Source: Pseudomonadota bacterium (GTDB taxonomy: Bacteria; Pseudomonadota; Alphaproteobacteria; Rhizobiales; Xanthobacteraceae). From it: a DNA stretch of 64,000 nucleotides. Positions 30,223 to 39,405 of the stretch are shown here, piece after piece (positions within the stretch are counted from its first letter, which is position 1; every line of letters starts with the position of its first letter). The position numbers and the translations under genes are program-made. The stretch spans positions 45,114 to 109,113 of the forward strand of contig JAEXHR010000397.1 in NCBI GenBank assembly GCA_023449855.1, given 5' to 3'. Below the pieces are notes generated by a model. It saw only the letters and a list, made by a program, of their open reading frames with translations. It searched no databases and was not told the DNA's origin.

Positions 30223-31125
30223 CTACGCGCTTGAATCTAAAAACGAAGCTTTAGACTTCGTCGTTGACCTCGCGACCTCCATGAATGCTCGCGCTGCGGC
30301 CGTCTGATAGCGGTGCGCGTCCCATAGCAGCGCTCCTGACCGACGGATCCAGGGAGGACCGATGGGCACCATGAGGAGGTCGCTGCGGGCATCCAGGCTC
30401 TTGTCGGCAAGGACGGTCGGCAGGCCGCCCGATTTTGCAAGCTCGATGAGGGCTTCGACCGAGTCCATTTCGACCCTGACATCGAGCTTCACATGGGAGG
30501 GCAGGGATTCATCGAGAATCCGGCGTGTGGAGAATGAATTGGTCAGGAGCGCCAAAGGGCGCTTCGACAGTGCGGTGAGGGTGATCGATTTTAGCGTCGG
30601 TGCATGACGTGGTTTCGGCAGGACGAGCACGAGACGTTCTTCGAACAGCCGGTCCACGCCCAGATCGGCGTGCTGCGGCGGATCGAACGCGATGGCGAGA
30701 TCGAGACTTCCGCTCAGGATCTTGCGCTCGACGTTGAGCGCGCTCCCGACGGCCACGCTGAGACGAACGCCGGGATGCTTCTGGCTGAAGGTAGCCATCA
30801 TCTTGGGCAGGAACGCTGTACTGTATGTATGGATGATCCCGACGCGAAGGGTTCCGGTCATGCCGCCTTCAAGTTCGGCAATCGCCGTTCGCGCGGCAAC
30901 AGTCTGCACGATCATGCGCTGGGCATGTTCGCGCAACGCGTGTCCCGTTTCAGTCAGTTGCATTCCCTGCGGTGTCCTGTCGAACAGGACGGTTCCGAGA
31001 TCCTGTTCCAGCGCACGGATTTGCTGCGACAGCGTCGGTTGAGCGACGCCAAGCACCTCCGCCGCCTTGGCCATCCGGCTGTGCTCGGCGATCGCGAGGA
31101 AATAGGTGAGGCGCCGGGGATCCAT
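30223..31125 (-). CDS. LysR-type transcriptional regulator (CynR/CatR-like)
   Basis: Regulator of 300 residues with the N-terminal helix-turn-helix (LTYFLAIAEHSRMAKAAEVL, then VAQPTLSQQIRALEQDLG) and a LysR substrate domain (about 92-295). It is divergent from the Bug - ABC binding protein - catB - catC series. In catechol pathways catBC are often controlled by a divergent LysR regulator using muconate, so such a role is plausible here. A short dyad sits in front of its start codon. The inducer is not known. Confidence 0.92.
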   Translation of the reverse strand: MDPRRLTYFLAIAEHSRMAKAAEVLGVAQPTLSQQIRALEQDLGTVLFDRTPQGMQLTETGHALREHAQRMIVQTVAARTAIAELEGGMTGTLRVGIIHTYSTAFLPKMMATFSQKHPGVRLSVAVGSALNVERKILSGSLDLAIAFDPPQHADLGVDRLFEERLVLVLPKPRHAPTLKSITLTALSKRPLALLTNSFSTRRILDESLPSHVKLDVRVEMDSVEALIELAKSGGLPTVLADKSLDARSDLLMVPIGPPWIRRSGALLWDAHRYQTAAARAFMEVARSTTKSKASFLDSSA

Positions 31126-31142
31126 TTGTCGATTATAATTCC

Positions 31143-31157
31143 CTATCGGATCGATAG
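31143..31157. promoter_or_regulatory. Short dyad in front of lysR / Bug gene
   Basis: CTATCG, 3 nt, CGATAG: a perfect inverted repeat of LysR type (T-N11-A from 31144 to 31156). It lies 18 bp before the LysR start and 112 bp before the Bug gene, almost the same placement as the palindrome at 13645. Confidence 0.55.
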
Positions 31158-31269
31158 TTTCAAGTGGCTTGGCCTATCGCGTGGGTCATGGCAAACGTCC
31201 GGCCAGCATTGAACGAAGCGGCTCCGAGTGCCGCGGTCAAAAATCGAATAACCGGGAGGGTTAGATTCC

Positions 31270-32268
31270 ATGATTTCTCGACGCTCATTCGTTTCCGGGA
31301 CGGTCCGGACAGCCCTCGCGGCCTCTCTTGTGCTCGCGGGCACCGGACCGATGGTGGCTCAGGACTTCCCGAGCAAACCGGTCCAGTTGATCGTGCCGTT
31401 TGCCGCGGGCGGCGCCGCCGACATCATCGGGCGGACGATCGCGGAAAAGCTCGGCCAGATCTGGGGGCAGCAGGTCGTCGTCGAGAACAGGGGCGGAGCC
31501 GGGTCCAATATCGGGATCGGCGCGGCGGCGAAGAGCGCCCCGGACGGATACACGCTGGTTCTCGGCTCGATCGCCGTGGCGGTGAACCCGTGGCTCTTCA
31601 AAGCTATGCCCTATGATCCAATGAAGGATCTGACACCGCTGACACTGGCACTCGAGACGCCGAACGTCGTGCTCGTGGCGCCGTCATCACCCATCAAGAA
31701 TATCAAGGATCTGATCGCTTTTTCGAAGGAGAAGGCGAAGTCCGGCGGCGCCACCTACGGGTCTGCTGGCATCGGCTCGTCGTTGCATCTGGCGGCGGAG
31801 ATGTTCCGGCAGCAGGCTGGCATCGAACTGACGCATGTGCCGTATCGCGGTTCGTCGCCGGCGCTGACCGACCTGATGTCGGGCCGCATCGATCTGATGT
31901 TTGATAACGCCTCGACGGCCTTGCCGCAGGTCCAGGGCGGCAGCCTTCGTGCGATCGCAGTGACGACAAAGGAACGTATTGCCGCACTTCCGGACGTGCC
32001 GACCATCAATGAATCCGGCGTTCCCGGCTTCGAGCTTGCAAACTGGTGGGCCATCTTCGGACCGGGCCAGATGCCTCCGGCGCTTGCCGATCGCATCAGC
32101 AACGATTTGCGCAAGGTACTCGCCGATCCGGATGTGCAGCGGCGGTTCGCCGAGGTCAGTGGAAAGACGATTGCGTCGTCGCGTCAGGAACTGGCCGATC
32201 ATCTGGTGAAAGAAAACGCCAGATGGAAGCAGATCGTCGAGGCGGCAGGCATTCGCGGCAGTCAGTGA
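31270..32268 (+). CDS. Bug/TctC-family periplasmic solute-binding protein
   Basis: Protein of 332 residues with a signal peptide (MISRRSFVSGTVRTALAASL, cleavage near MVAQ), then the family motif FPSKPVQLIVPFAAGGAADI, VVENRGGAGSNIGI and SGRIDLMFDNAS. It leads a rightward series with an ABC binding protein, catB and catC. Its ligand may therefore be an aromatic acid or a lactone/muconate-type acid. That link is positional only; the membrane partners (TctAB) are not present. Confidence 0.9.
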   Translation: MISRRSFVSGTVRTALAASLVLAGTGPMVAQDFPSKPVQLIVPFAAGGAADIIGRTIAEKLGQIWGQQVVVENRGGAGSNIGIGAAAKSAPDGYTLVLGSIAVAVNPWLFKAMPYDPMKDLTPLTLALETPNVVLVAPSSPIKNIKDLIAFSKEKAKSGGATYGSAGIGSSLHLAAEMFRQQAGIELTHVPYRGSSPALTDLMSGRIDLMFDNASTALPQVQGGSLRAIAVTTKERIAALPDVPTINESGVPGFELANWWAIFGPGQMPPALADRISNDLRKVLADPDVQRRFAEVSGKTIASSRQELADHLVKENARWKQIVEAAGIRGSQ

Positions 32269-32355
32269 TGTCGTGACATCGGACGAGCCGGATATCCGGC
32301 TCGAGACGCGTGCGGTTTGCACGCAGTCAAAGCAAGAAACGTCGAGGAGAGAATT

Positions 32356-33561
32356 TTGAAGAAGGTAGTTTCCGGCATTGCGGCTGCCGCTCTGGCGCTC
32401 AGCGCATCTATGTCCTTTGCGCAGAACAATGCACCGCTGAAGATCGGCGCGGTCCTCGATATGTCGGGTCTTTTTGCCGACATCACGGGTCCCGGCAGTG
32501 AAGCGGCTGCAAAGATGGCCGTCGAGGATTTCGGCGGTGAGGTCCTGGGTCGCAAGGTGCAGGTCGTCGTCGCAGATCATCTCAACAAGTCGGACCTCGC
32601 CGCGAACTTCACGCGTGAGCTGTTCGACAATCAGGGCGTTGAGGCCATTGTCGATGTGGCCGGTTCAGCCACGGCGCTCGCAGCCGCCGAAATGGCGAAG
32701 GCCCGCAGCAAGATCATCATGTTCAATGGTCCGGGCGCTGTCAGGCTGACCAACGAGGCCTGCGGTCCCTACGCCGTCCACTACACTTACGATACCTACG
32801 CGCTGGCCAGCGTGACCGGCCTTGCCACGGTGAAGCGCGGTCTTGATAGCTGGTTCTTCCTGACAGCCGACTATGCCTTCGGTCAGGAACTGGAGCGTGA
32901 CACGGCGGGCATCGTGACCAAGGCGGGTGGCAAAGTCGTCGGTCAGGTGCGGCACCCGATCAATACCTCGGATTTTTCGTCTTTCCTGCTGCAGGCGCAG
33001 AGCTCGAAGGCGAAGGTGATCGGTCTGGCAAATGCGGGCGGGGATACGATCAACGCCATCAAGCAGGCCGCCGAATTCGGTTTGACGCAGTCCGGCCAGA
33101 AGCTCTCGCCATTGCTGGCTTTCATCTCGGATATCGACAGCGTCGGGCTTGAGACCGCGCAGGGGCTGGTTCTGGCGGAAGCATTCTATTGGGACCTGAA
33201 TGACGAAACGCGCGCATTCTCCAAGCGGTTCATGGAACGTACGAAACGTGCGCCGACATCGGCCCAGGCTGGCGTCTATTCCTCCGTCCTGACCTATCTG
33301 AACGCGGTCAAGAAGGCCGGCACGACCGAATCCGCGGCAGTCATGAAGGCGATGAAGGAAACGCCGATCAATGACATGTTTGCGAAGAACGGGCGCATCC
33401 GGGAGGACGGCCGCATGGTCCATGACATGTATCTGTTCGAGGTGAAGAAGCCCTCGGAATCCAAGGCTCGCTGGGATGACTACAAGCTTCTCGCCACCGT
33501 TTCCGGCGACGATGCGTTTCAGCCGCTTTCGGCCTCTCGCTGCCCGCTGATCAAGAAGTAA
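32356..33561 (+). CDS. ABC-type branched-chain amino acid/aromatic acid binding protein
   Basis: Periplasmic binding protein (LivJ/peripla_BP_6 family) of 401 residues. The start is taken as TTG 32356, because GAGGAGAG lies just before it and the product then begins MKKVVSGIAAAALALSASMS, a clean signal peptide; the frame is open from 32317. The mature part begins PLKIGAVLDMSGLFADITGP. It follows the Bug gene by 87 bp and precedes catB by 74 bp. It could feed the Liv-type permease 5 kb downstream, which already has its own binding protein, giving that importer a second specificity. Confidence 0.88.
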   Translation: MKKVVSGIAAAALALSASMSFAQNNAPLKIGAVLDMSGLFADITGPGSEAAAKMAVEDFGGEVLGRKVQVVVADHLNKSDLAANFTRELFDNQGVEAIVDVAGSATALAAAEMAKARSKIIMFNGPGAVRLTNEACGPYAVHYTYDTYALASVTGLATVKRGLDSWFFLTADYAFGQELERDTAGIVTKAGGKVVGQVRHPINTSDFSSFLLQAQSSKAKVIGLANAGGDTINAIKQAAEFGLTQSGQKLSPLLAFISDIDSVGLETAQGLVLAEAFYWDLNDETRAFSKRFMERTKRAPTSAQAGVYSSVLTYLNAVKKAGTTESAAVMKAMKETPINDMFAKNGRIREDGRMVHDMYLFEVKKPSESKARWDDYKLLATVSGDDAFQPLSASRCPLIKK

Positions 33562-33635
33562 CCCGGCATCGCCCGACGAAGAGTGGGATCGCGAAATAGC
33601 CTCGCGATCCCGTTGAAGCGACAGGAAAGAAATTG

Positions 33636-34811
33636 ATGAGCACGAAGGTCGAAGCGCGGGTCGATGCTGTCGAGACCATTCTGGTCGATGTACCGACCAT
33701 CCGGCCGCACAAGCTGTCGATGCATACGATGAACAGCCAGACACTGGTGCTCGTGACAATTCGTTGCTCCGACGGAACGGTCGGGATCGGCGAGGGCACG
33801 ACCATTGGAGGCCTCAGCTACGGCGAGGAGAGCCCCGAAGGCATCAAGCTGACGGTGGATACCTATATCGCTCCGGCGATCATCGGTTCCGACGCATCAC
33901 GCGTTGCGGCCCTCATGGCTGGGGTAGGGAAGCGGGTCAAAGGCAATCGCTTCGCCAAATGCGCGGTGGAAACGGCTCTTCTGGACGCGCTCGGAAAGCG
34001 CCTCGGCCTTCCGGTCTCTGAACTGCTTGGCGGACGCCAGCATGACGCGTTGCCGGTCGCCTGGACGCTGGCCAGCGGCGATACCACGCGCGACATCGAG
34101 GAAGCCGAGCGGATGCTCGATACGCGTCGACACAACATCTTCAAGCTCAAGATTGGCCTGCGGGCAGTAAAGGATGACGTTGCTCATGTCGCGGCGATCA
34201 AGCGGGCACTTGGCGACCGGGCCAGCGTGCGCGTGGACGTGAACCAGGCATGGAGTGAGGTCGACGCTCGCTACGGCATTCCGGCTCTGGAAGCGGCGGG
34301 GGTTGATCTGATCGAGCAGCCGCTGTCGCGGGATGATCGCGGCGCTCAGGCGCGGCTCAGTGGCCGGTTCGCCGTCGCCATCATGGCCGACGAGGCTTTG
34401 CACGGCACCAAGGACGCGTTCGATATCGCGGCGAGAGGCGCAGCCGACGTGTTCGCCCTTAAGATCAACCAGGCGGGGGGATTGTATGACGCCGTCCGGA
34501 TGGCCGCGATTGGCGAAGCCGCCGGGATGGGGCTCTACGGGGGTACGATGCTGGAGGGCGGGGTCGGCACCGCCGCCTCTGCACAGGTCTTCTCCGTGCT
34601 TCCGAAGCTAGCATGGGGCACGGAGTTGTTCGGGCCGCTCCTCCTGACGGAAGAAATCCTCGCGACGCCGCTGGAATATAGCGACTTCGCGCTCAAGGTC
34701 CCGACCGCCCCCGGAATCGGTGTCGAGCTGGATATGGACCGGGTGGCGTTCTTCAAGCGAGACGGTTTTACGCCGCGCGACCGATCGGCCGCGGCAGTGT
34801 CGGGAGCATGA
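33636..34811 (+). CDS. catB: Muconate cycloisomerase (muconate lactonising enzyme)
   Basis: Enolase-superfamily enzyme of 391 residues that converts cis,cis-muconate to muconolactone in the catechol branch of the beta-ketoadipate pathway. ATG 33636 follows AGGAAAG. Key residues are visible: the KxK pair in FKLKIGLR, metal ligands in RVDVNQAW, LIEQPLSRDD and IMADEAL, and the C-terminal lysine in FALKINQAGG. Other muconate-lactonising-subgroup activities exist, but the directly adjacent catC supports this one. catA and catD are not in the window. Confidence 0.9.
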   Translation: MSTKVEARVDAVETILVDVPTIRPHKLSMHTMNSQTLVLVTIRCSDGTVGIGEGTTIGGLSYGEESPEGIKLTVDTYIAPAIIGSDASRVAALMAGVGKRVKGNRFAKCAVETALLDALGKRLGLPVSELLGGRQHDALPVAWTLASGDTTRDIEEAERMLDTRRHNIFKLKIGLRAVKDDVAHVAAIKRALGDRASVRVDVNQAWSEVDARYGIPALEAAGVDLIEQPLSRDDRGAQARLSGRFAVAIMADEALHGTKDAFDIAARGAADVFALKINQAGGLYDAVRMAAIGEAAGMGLYGGTMLEGGVGTAASAQVFSVLPKLAWGTELFGPLLLTEEILATPLEYSDFALKVPTAPGIGVELDMDRVAFFKRDGFTPRDRSAAAVSGA

Positions 34812-34814
34812 TCG

Positions 34815-35105
34815 ATGTTGTTCCAGGTCGAAATGGACGTTCAGATTCCGCCGGGCCTCGCTCCCGATACCGTGGATCAATTGAAGAAGACCGAACGCGA
34901 GCGTGCTCAGGAATTGCAGCGTTCCGGAAAATGGCGCCACCTCTGGCGGGTCGCAGGCCGCTACGCCAATGTCAGTATCTTCGACGTCGGCAGTAACGAG
35001 GAGCTTCACGACATCCTGTCGACGCTTCCGCTGTTTCCCTTCATGCGCATCGCGATCACACCGCTCTGCCGACATCCGTCGTCGGTTCGCGATGACGACA
35101 CCTGA
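34815..35105 (+). CDS. catC: Muconolactone delta-isomerase
   Basis: Small enzyme of 96 residues, the normal CatC length, that isomerises muconolactone to 3-oxoadipate enol-lactone. The start MLFQVEMDVQIPPG, the RSGKWRHLWRVAGRYANVSI stretch and the LSTLPLFPFM core are characteristic. It begins 3 bp after the catB stop codon, so the two are coupled. CGGGAG at the end of catB can serve as its ribosome site. Confidence 0.94.
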   Translation: MLFQVEMDVQIPPGLAPDTVDQLKKTERERAQELQRSGKWRHLWRVAGRYANVSIFDVGSNEELHDILSTLPLFPFMRIAITPLCRHPSSVRDDDT

Positions 35106-35243
35106 ATAAACATCATCCCGGTCTGCGGCAGCGCGTCCCGAAGCCGGGCGCGTGCAATAGATCGGTGGCTGTGCCTCGAATTGTCCGCCAGAGAAAATCT
35201 CGCATTTTCGCGATCGGGATGCGTTGACTTCGGTCAGCGAGGA

Positions 35244-35257
35244 TGCATTATTATGCA
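35244..35257. promoter_or_regulatory. BoxR-type operator TGCA-N6-TGCA (site 1)
   Basis: TGCATTATTATGCA, a TGCA-N6-TGCA element as described for BoxR in Azoarcus. It lies 81 bp before the likely start of the aryl-CoA ligase gene and is one of a pair with the site at 35285. Confidence 0.75.
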
Positions 35258-35284
35258 GATATGGAACGAATAAAATAACATCTC

Positions 35285-35298
35285 TGCATTATCGTGCA
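35285..35298. promoter_or_regulatory. BoxR-type operator TGCA-N6-TGCA (site 2)
   Basis: TGCATTATCGTGCA, spaced 41 bp centre to centre from the first site (about four helical turns). This spacing would let BoxR bind the same face of the DNA or form a loop. Confidence 0.75.
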
Positions 35299-35338
35299 TG
35301 AGAGGGACGAAGCGTCGGAAACAGCAGGGAGGCTGTCG

Positions 35339-37195
35339 ATGGTCGTGGCTGTGTCGGTTCAGCCAACGCGCCCGGATTCGTGCAAGCTCTTTGCGGAGCC
35401 TTCGATTGTCCGCGACACGCGCCCCGACGGCTCTTTTGTTCTGAAATCCACCGTTCAACTCGAAGCGCCGCAACGCTGCGTAGGTGAGTGGCTGGAATAT
35501 TGGGCGAGACGTGCGCCCGATCGCATCTTTCTGGCTGAACGGCCTTCTCCGAAGATGGGCTGGCAGACGCTCACTTACGGCGACGCCGTGAAGCGCGTGA
35601 GAGGCTGTGCGGCGCGTCTCCTTCATACGGAATGTTCGCCGGATCGGCCGCTTGCGATCCTGTCCGACAATTCCGTCGATCATGCGATCATGATGCTGGC
35701 TGCGATGCATGTGGGCATTCCCGCGGCATCGATATCCCCGGCCTACTCACTGGTCTCGAAGGACCATGAGAAGCTGAAGGGAATGATCGGACTGCTCGAT
35801 CCGGGCGCCATCTACGTATCTGATGTCCAGCCGTTTGCATCCGCCCTAGAGGCATTGGAAGGACGCCACCGCGCGATTGTCCTGAGCAAGGATTTCACGC
35901 TCCGAAACGCTGATGCCGATCGTGCCGCGGACGATGCAGAGGTCGAGGCGGCGTTTCGTGCCGTCCACGGCGACACGATCGCGAAACTGCTGTTTACCTC
36001 CGGATCGACCGGTACGCCGAAGGCGGTCATCAACACACAGACGATGATGACGTCCAGCCAGGCGGCGAAGGCACTTGTCTGGCCATTCCTGGAAGAGACG
36101 GAAGATCTCGTTATCCTCGACTGGCTGCCCTGGAGCCATACATTCGGGACCAACCACAACTTCAATTGCGTGCTGCGCAACGGAGGGACGCTCTACATCG
36201 ATGGCGGCAAGCCCATGCCGGGCGCATTCGAGTTTTCGCTGGCAAATCTGCGCGACGTTATCCCGACCGTCTATTTCAATGTCCCGCGCGGTTTCGAAAT
36301 GCTGATATCGGCACTGCGCGATGATGCCCTGCTGCGACAGCGGTTCTTCTCGGAAACGAAGTTGATCTTCTATGCCGGGGCAGCGCTTCCGCAGAGCCTG
36401 TGGGAAGCGCTTGAGGAGATGTCGCTCGCCACGGTCGGATATGTGGTGCCGCTCGTCTCGGCATGGGGATCGACCGAAACCGCGCCGCTCGCAACCGATT
36501 GCCACTTCCGCGCTCCCCGATCTGGAAATATCGGCGTGCCCGTGCCGGGAACGGAGATCAAACTCGTACCATCCGGCAACAAACTCGAAGTGCGCGTGCG
36601 TGGGCCGAATGTCACGCCGGGTTACTGGCGATCTCCTGAACAGACGGCCAAGGCATTTGATGAGGAAGGTTTCTACAGGATCGGTGACGCCGTGGCGTTC
36701 GCCGATCCGGATGATCCCGCCAAGGGCCTTTTCTTTGATGGACGCGTGTCTGAAGACTTCAAGCTTTCGACAGGGACCTGGGTCGGCGTCGGCAAGCTTC
36801 GGATCGACGCCATCACGGCGCTCGCTCCATTGGCCCAGGATATCGTCGTCACCGGTCATGACCGCAATGACGTCGGGTTTCTGATCTTTCCGAATATCGC
36901 CGCATGCCGTGCCATTGGAGCATTGGCAGAAGACGCGTCGCCGAGGGAAGTCCTGCAGTCCGCAGCCGTGCAGACGCATCTCGCAAGCGGCCTGACGCGC
37001 CTGAAGGCGCGAGGCGGCGGCTCATCCACCTACGCGACCCGGGCCATGTTTCTTCTCGATCCGCCTTCGGTCGATGGCGGCGAGATCACGGACAAGGGTT
37101 ACCTGAACCAGGGCGCGATCCTGAGCAGGCGCGCCGATGCGGTGAACAGGCTCTATGACGCGGCTTGCAGCGAGAGGATCGATTGTCCGCCGTGA
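35339..37195 (+). CDS. Aryl-CoA ligase of feruloyl-CoA synthase type
   Basis: AMP-forming ligase of 618 residues. The start at 35339 was chosen because AGGGAGG precedes it; a GTG at 35294 would fall inside the operator. The adenylation motif LLFTSGSTGTPKAV (about residues 219-232), WGSTETAP (about 379-386) and GLFFDGRVSEDFKLSTGTWV (about 463-482) match feruloyl-CoA synthases rather than benzoate-CoA ligases. It would activate a hydroxycinnamate or benzoate-type acid. No feruloyl-CoA hydratase/lyase (ech) is nearby. It heads a probable operon with the Liv-type importer and lies behind two BoxR-type sites, so its real substrate may be a benzoate analogue. Confidence 0.82.
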   Translation: MVVAVSVQPTRPDSCKLFAEPSIVRDTRPDGSFVLKSTVQLEAPQRCVGEWLEYWARRAPDRIFLAERPSPKMGWQTLTYGDAVKRVRGCAARLLHTECSPDRPLAILSDNSVDHAIMMLAAMHVGIPAASISPAYSLVSKDHEKLKGMIGLLDPGAIYVSDVQPFASALEALEGRHRAIVLSKDFTLRNADADRAADDAEVEAAFRAVHGDTIAKLLFTSGSTGTPKAVINTQTMMTSSQAAKALVWPFLEETEDLVILDWLPWSHTFGTNHNFNCVLRNGGTLYIDGGKPMPGAFEFSLANLRDVIPTVYFNVPRGFEMLISALRDDALLRQRFFSETKLIFYAGAALPQSLWEALEEMSLATVGYVVPLVSAWGSTETAPLATDCHFRAPRSGNIGVPVPGTEIKLVPSGNKLEVRVRGPNVTPGYWRSPEQTAKAFDEEGFYRIGDAVAFADPDDPAKGLFFDGRVSEDFKLSTGTWVGVGKLRIDAITALAPLAQDIVVTGHDRNDVGFLIFPNIAACRAIGALAEDASPREVLQSAAVQTHLASGLTRLKARGGGSSTYATRAMFLLDPPSVDGGEITDKGYLNQGAILSRRADAVNRLYDAACSERIDCPP

Positions 37196-37270
37196 AAGTC
37201 ATTTGGATCTCGCATGCATAAGCGGCACGCCGTCGCTCAATAATCAGAAAACGAAATCGGGGAGGAGAAC

Positions 37271-38458
37271 ATGATGATCCGCAACGTATCCCGTCGAACC
37301 TTTCTTGCCAGTGCCGCAGGAGCTGCAGCGACGCCATGGCTGCGTGCTCCGGCGATTGCTCAAAACGCCCCTTTGAAGATCGGTCTGATGCTTCCGTATA
37401 CCGGGACCTTCGCCAAGCTGGGCCAGTTCATCGACAACGGATTCCGTCTTTACGTGGAACAGAAGGGCGGCAAGCTGGGTGGTCGCGAAGTTACCTTCGT
37501 TCAGGTCGATGACGAGTCGAAGCCGGAGGCCGGGGCCGACAACATGAATCGCCTGGTCGGTCGCGAGAAAGTCGATCTCGTGGTCGGGACCGTTCACTCC
37601 GGCGTCGCCATGGCCATGGTCAAGGTCGCGCGCGACACCAACTCAATGTTGATCATTCCCAACGCCGGAGCCAATGACGCGACCGGGCCGATGTGCGCGC
37701 CGAACATCTTCCGCACTTCATTTTCAAACTGGCAGGCAACGTATCCGGCCGGGAAAGCCATGTACGATGCCGGGATACGCAACGTCGTCACCATCACCTG
37801 GCGTTATACGGCCGGTGCCGAAATGATCGGTGGTTTCACCGAGAACTTTACCAAGCTTGGCGGAAAGATCGTCGAGGATCTGACGCTGCCGTTCCCGGAA
37901 GTCGAGTTCCAGGCATTGATTACGCGCATTGCGACGCTGAAGCCCGATGCCGTCTTCTCCTTTTTTGCGGGCGGCGGTGCCGTCAAGTTCGTTCGTGACT
38001 ATGATGCATCCGGGCTGCGCAAGACGATCCCGCTCTATGGCGCGGGTTTCCTCACCGACGGTACCTTGGAAGCGCAAGGGGCGGCGGCAAATGGCGTGAA
38101 AACGACGCTTCACTATGCCGATAATCTCGACAATCCGGCTAACGTGGCGTTCCTGAAGGCCTTCAAGGCGAAAGTCGGCCAGGACGGGGATATCTATGCT
38201 GTGCAGGGCTATGACGCCGCTGCGCTCTACGATATCGGCTTGTCCGCCGTTGGCGGAGATCACAAGGCAAGAGACAAACTCGTCGCCGCGATGGGGGCTG
38301 CCAAGATCGATTCACCGCGTGGTCCCTTGTCCTTCAACAAGGCGCACAATCCGATTCAGAACATTTATCTGCGCGAAGTGCGGAACGGTCGCAATGAACT
38401 CGTCTCGATCGCTCAGGCGAATGTGGATGATCCCGCACGTGGGTGTCGAATGACATGA
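37271..38458 (+). CDS. ABC binding protein for aromatic/branched-chain acids, Tat-exported
   Basis: LivJ-type binding protein of 395 residues with a twin-arginine signal (SRRTFLASAAGAAA, residues 7-20; cleavage near AIAQ). The mature part starts PLKIGLMLPYTGTFAKLG. The gene follows the aryl-CoA ligase by 75 bp, with GGGGAGGAG before the ATG, and precedes livH by 70 bp. Proteins of this branch bind benzoate or hydroxybenzoates in related bacteria, and the operon supports that here. An ATG three bases later is an alternative start. Confidence 0.9.
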   Translation: MMIRNVSRRTFLASAAGAAATPWLRAPAIAQNAPLKIGLMLPYTGTFAKLGQFIDNGFRLYVEQKGGKLGGREVTFVQVDDESKPEAGADNMNRLVGREKVDLVVGTVHSGVAMAMVKVARDTNSMLIIPNAGANDATGPMCAPNIFRTSFSNWQATYPAGKAMYDAGIRNVVTITWRYTAGAEMIGGFTENFTKLGGKIVEDLTLPFPEVEFQALITRIATLKPDAVFSFFAGGGAVKFVRDYDASGLRKTIPLYGAGFLTDGTLEAQGAAANGVKTTLHYADNLDNPANVAFLKAFKAKVGQDGDIYAVQGYDAAALYDIGLSAVGGDHKARDKLVAAMGAAKIDSPRGPLSFNKAHNPIQNIYLREVRNGRNELVSIAQANVDDPARGCRMT

Positions 38459-38528
38459 CGGGCAGGTCGCTACAGCCGGTCGTGGACATGCCGATTGCCC
38501 ATACCGAGGCCAAACCCGGAGAGGTGGC

Positions 38529-39401
38529 ATGGACGCGTTGACATTCGGCGTTCAGCTTCTGAATGCCATCCAGTACGGCACCGCTTTGTTTCTCGTCGCA
38601 AGCGGGTTGACGCTCGTGTTCGGAATTCTCGGGGTCATCAATCTGGCTCACGGCGCCTTCTACATGCTGGGAGCCTATCTAGCCTTCTGGATTTCCGTCT
38701 CGACCGGAAGCTTCTTCCTCGCGCTTGCGGGTGCGATGGGGATTGCCTTCGTCGTCGGCCTGTTGCTCGAGATCACCCTGATGCGGCGTCTCTACAAGCG
38801 AGACCACCTTTCCCAGGTATTGCTCTCCTTCGGCCTGATCCTGGTGATCGACGAAGTGCGGCAGTTGCTGTTCGGGAAGGACGTTCACTCGGTTTCACCG
38901 CCGGCATTCCTGCAGGGTACCGTCCAACTCACCGAAAATCTGTCTTATCCGGTATACCGGTTCGCCCTTGTCGCCTTCGGTCTGGCGGCCGCGGCAGCCA
39001 TCTTTGCGGTGATCCGGTTCACAAAGATCGGCATGATCGTTCGGGCAGGTGCCGAGAACCGCGAGATGACCAAGACGCTCGGCATCGGCTTCGATGCGGT
39101 GAGTACAGGTGTCTTCGCATTCGGCATAGCACTGGCAGCCCTCGCCGGCGCTTTGGTCGCGCCCGTGGCGACTGTCTATCCGGGAATGGGCGACAGCATG
39201 CTGATCCTGTCCTTTGTTGTGGTCGTGCTTGGGGGCATCGGATCGATCGAAGGCGCCGCCATTGGAGCGTTACTGATCGGTCTCACCGACACATTCGGAA
39301 AAGTGTTCTTTCCGAGCGTATCGAGCGTGCTTGTCTATCTGTTGATGGCGACGATCCTGCTGCTCCGTCCGAATGGCATGCTGGGTCGGCGAGAGGCCTG
39401 A
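38529..39401 (+). CDS. livH: ABC importer permease, LivH type
   Basis: Inner-membrane permease of 290 residues with about eight hydrophobic segments and the LivH motifs GLTLVFGILGVINLAHGAFY, NREMTKTLGIG and VVVLGGIGSIEGAAIGAL. It is the first of four contiguous importer genes (H, M, G, F) and follows its binding protein. It probably imports benzoate-type acids rather than leucine, given the box and CoA-ligase neighbours. The gene symbol marks the family only. Confidence 0.93.
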   Translation: MDALTFGVQLLNAIQYGTALFLVASGLTLVFGILGVINLAHGAFYMLGAYLAFWISVSTGSFFLALAGAMGIAFVVGLLLEITLMRRLYKRDHLSQVLLSFGLILVIDEVRQLLFGKDVHSVSPPAFLQGTVQLTENLSYPVYRFALVAFGLAAAAAIFAVIRFTKIGMIVRAGAENREMTKTLGIGFDAVSTGVFAFGIALAALAGALVAPVATVYPGMGDSMLILSFVVVVLGGIGSIEGAAIGALLIGLTDTFGKVFFPSVSSVLVYLLMATILLLRPNGMLGRREA

Positions 39402-39405
39402 GACG

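Noticed and set aside
33636..35105. Complete catechol (beta-ketoadipate) pathway
   Set aside because: Only catB and catC are present; catA, catD and thiolase/transferase genes are absent from the window.
37225..37240. BoxR site before the importer binding protein (GCATGCATAA)
   Set aside because: It holds overlapping TGCA words without the N6 spacing; the gene is probably read from the upstream ligase promoter.
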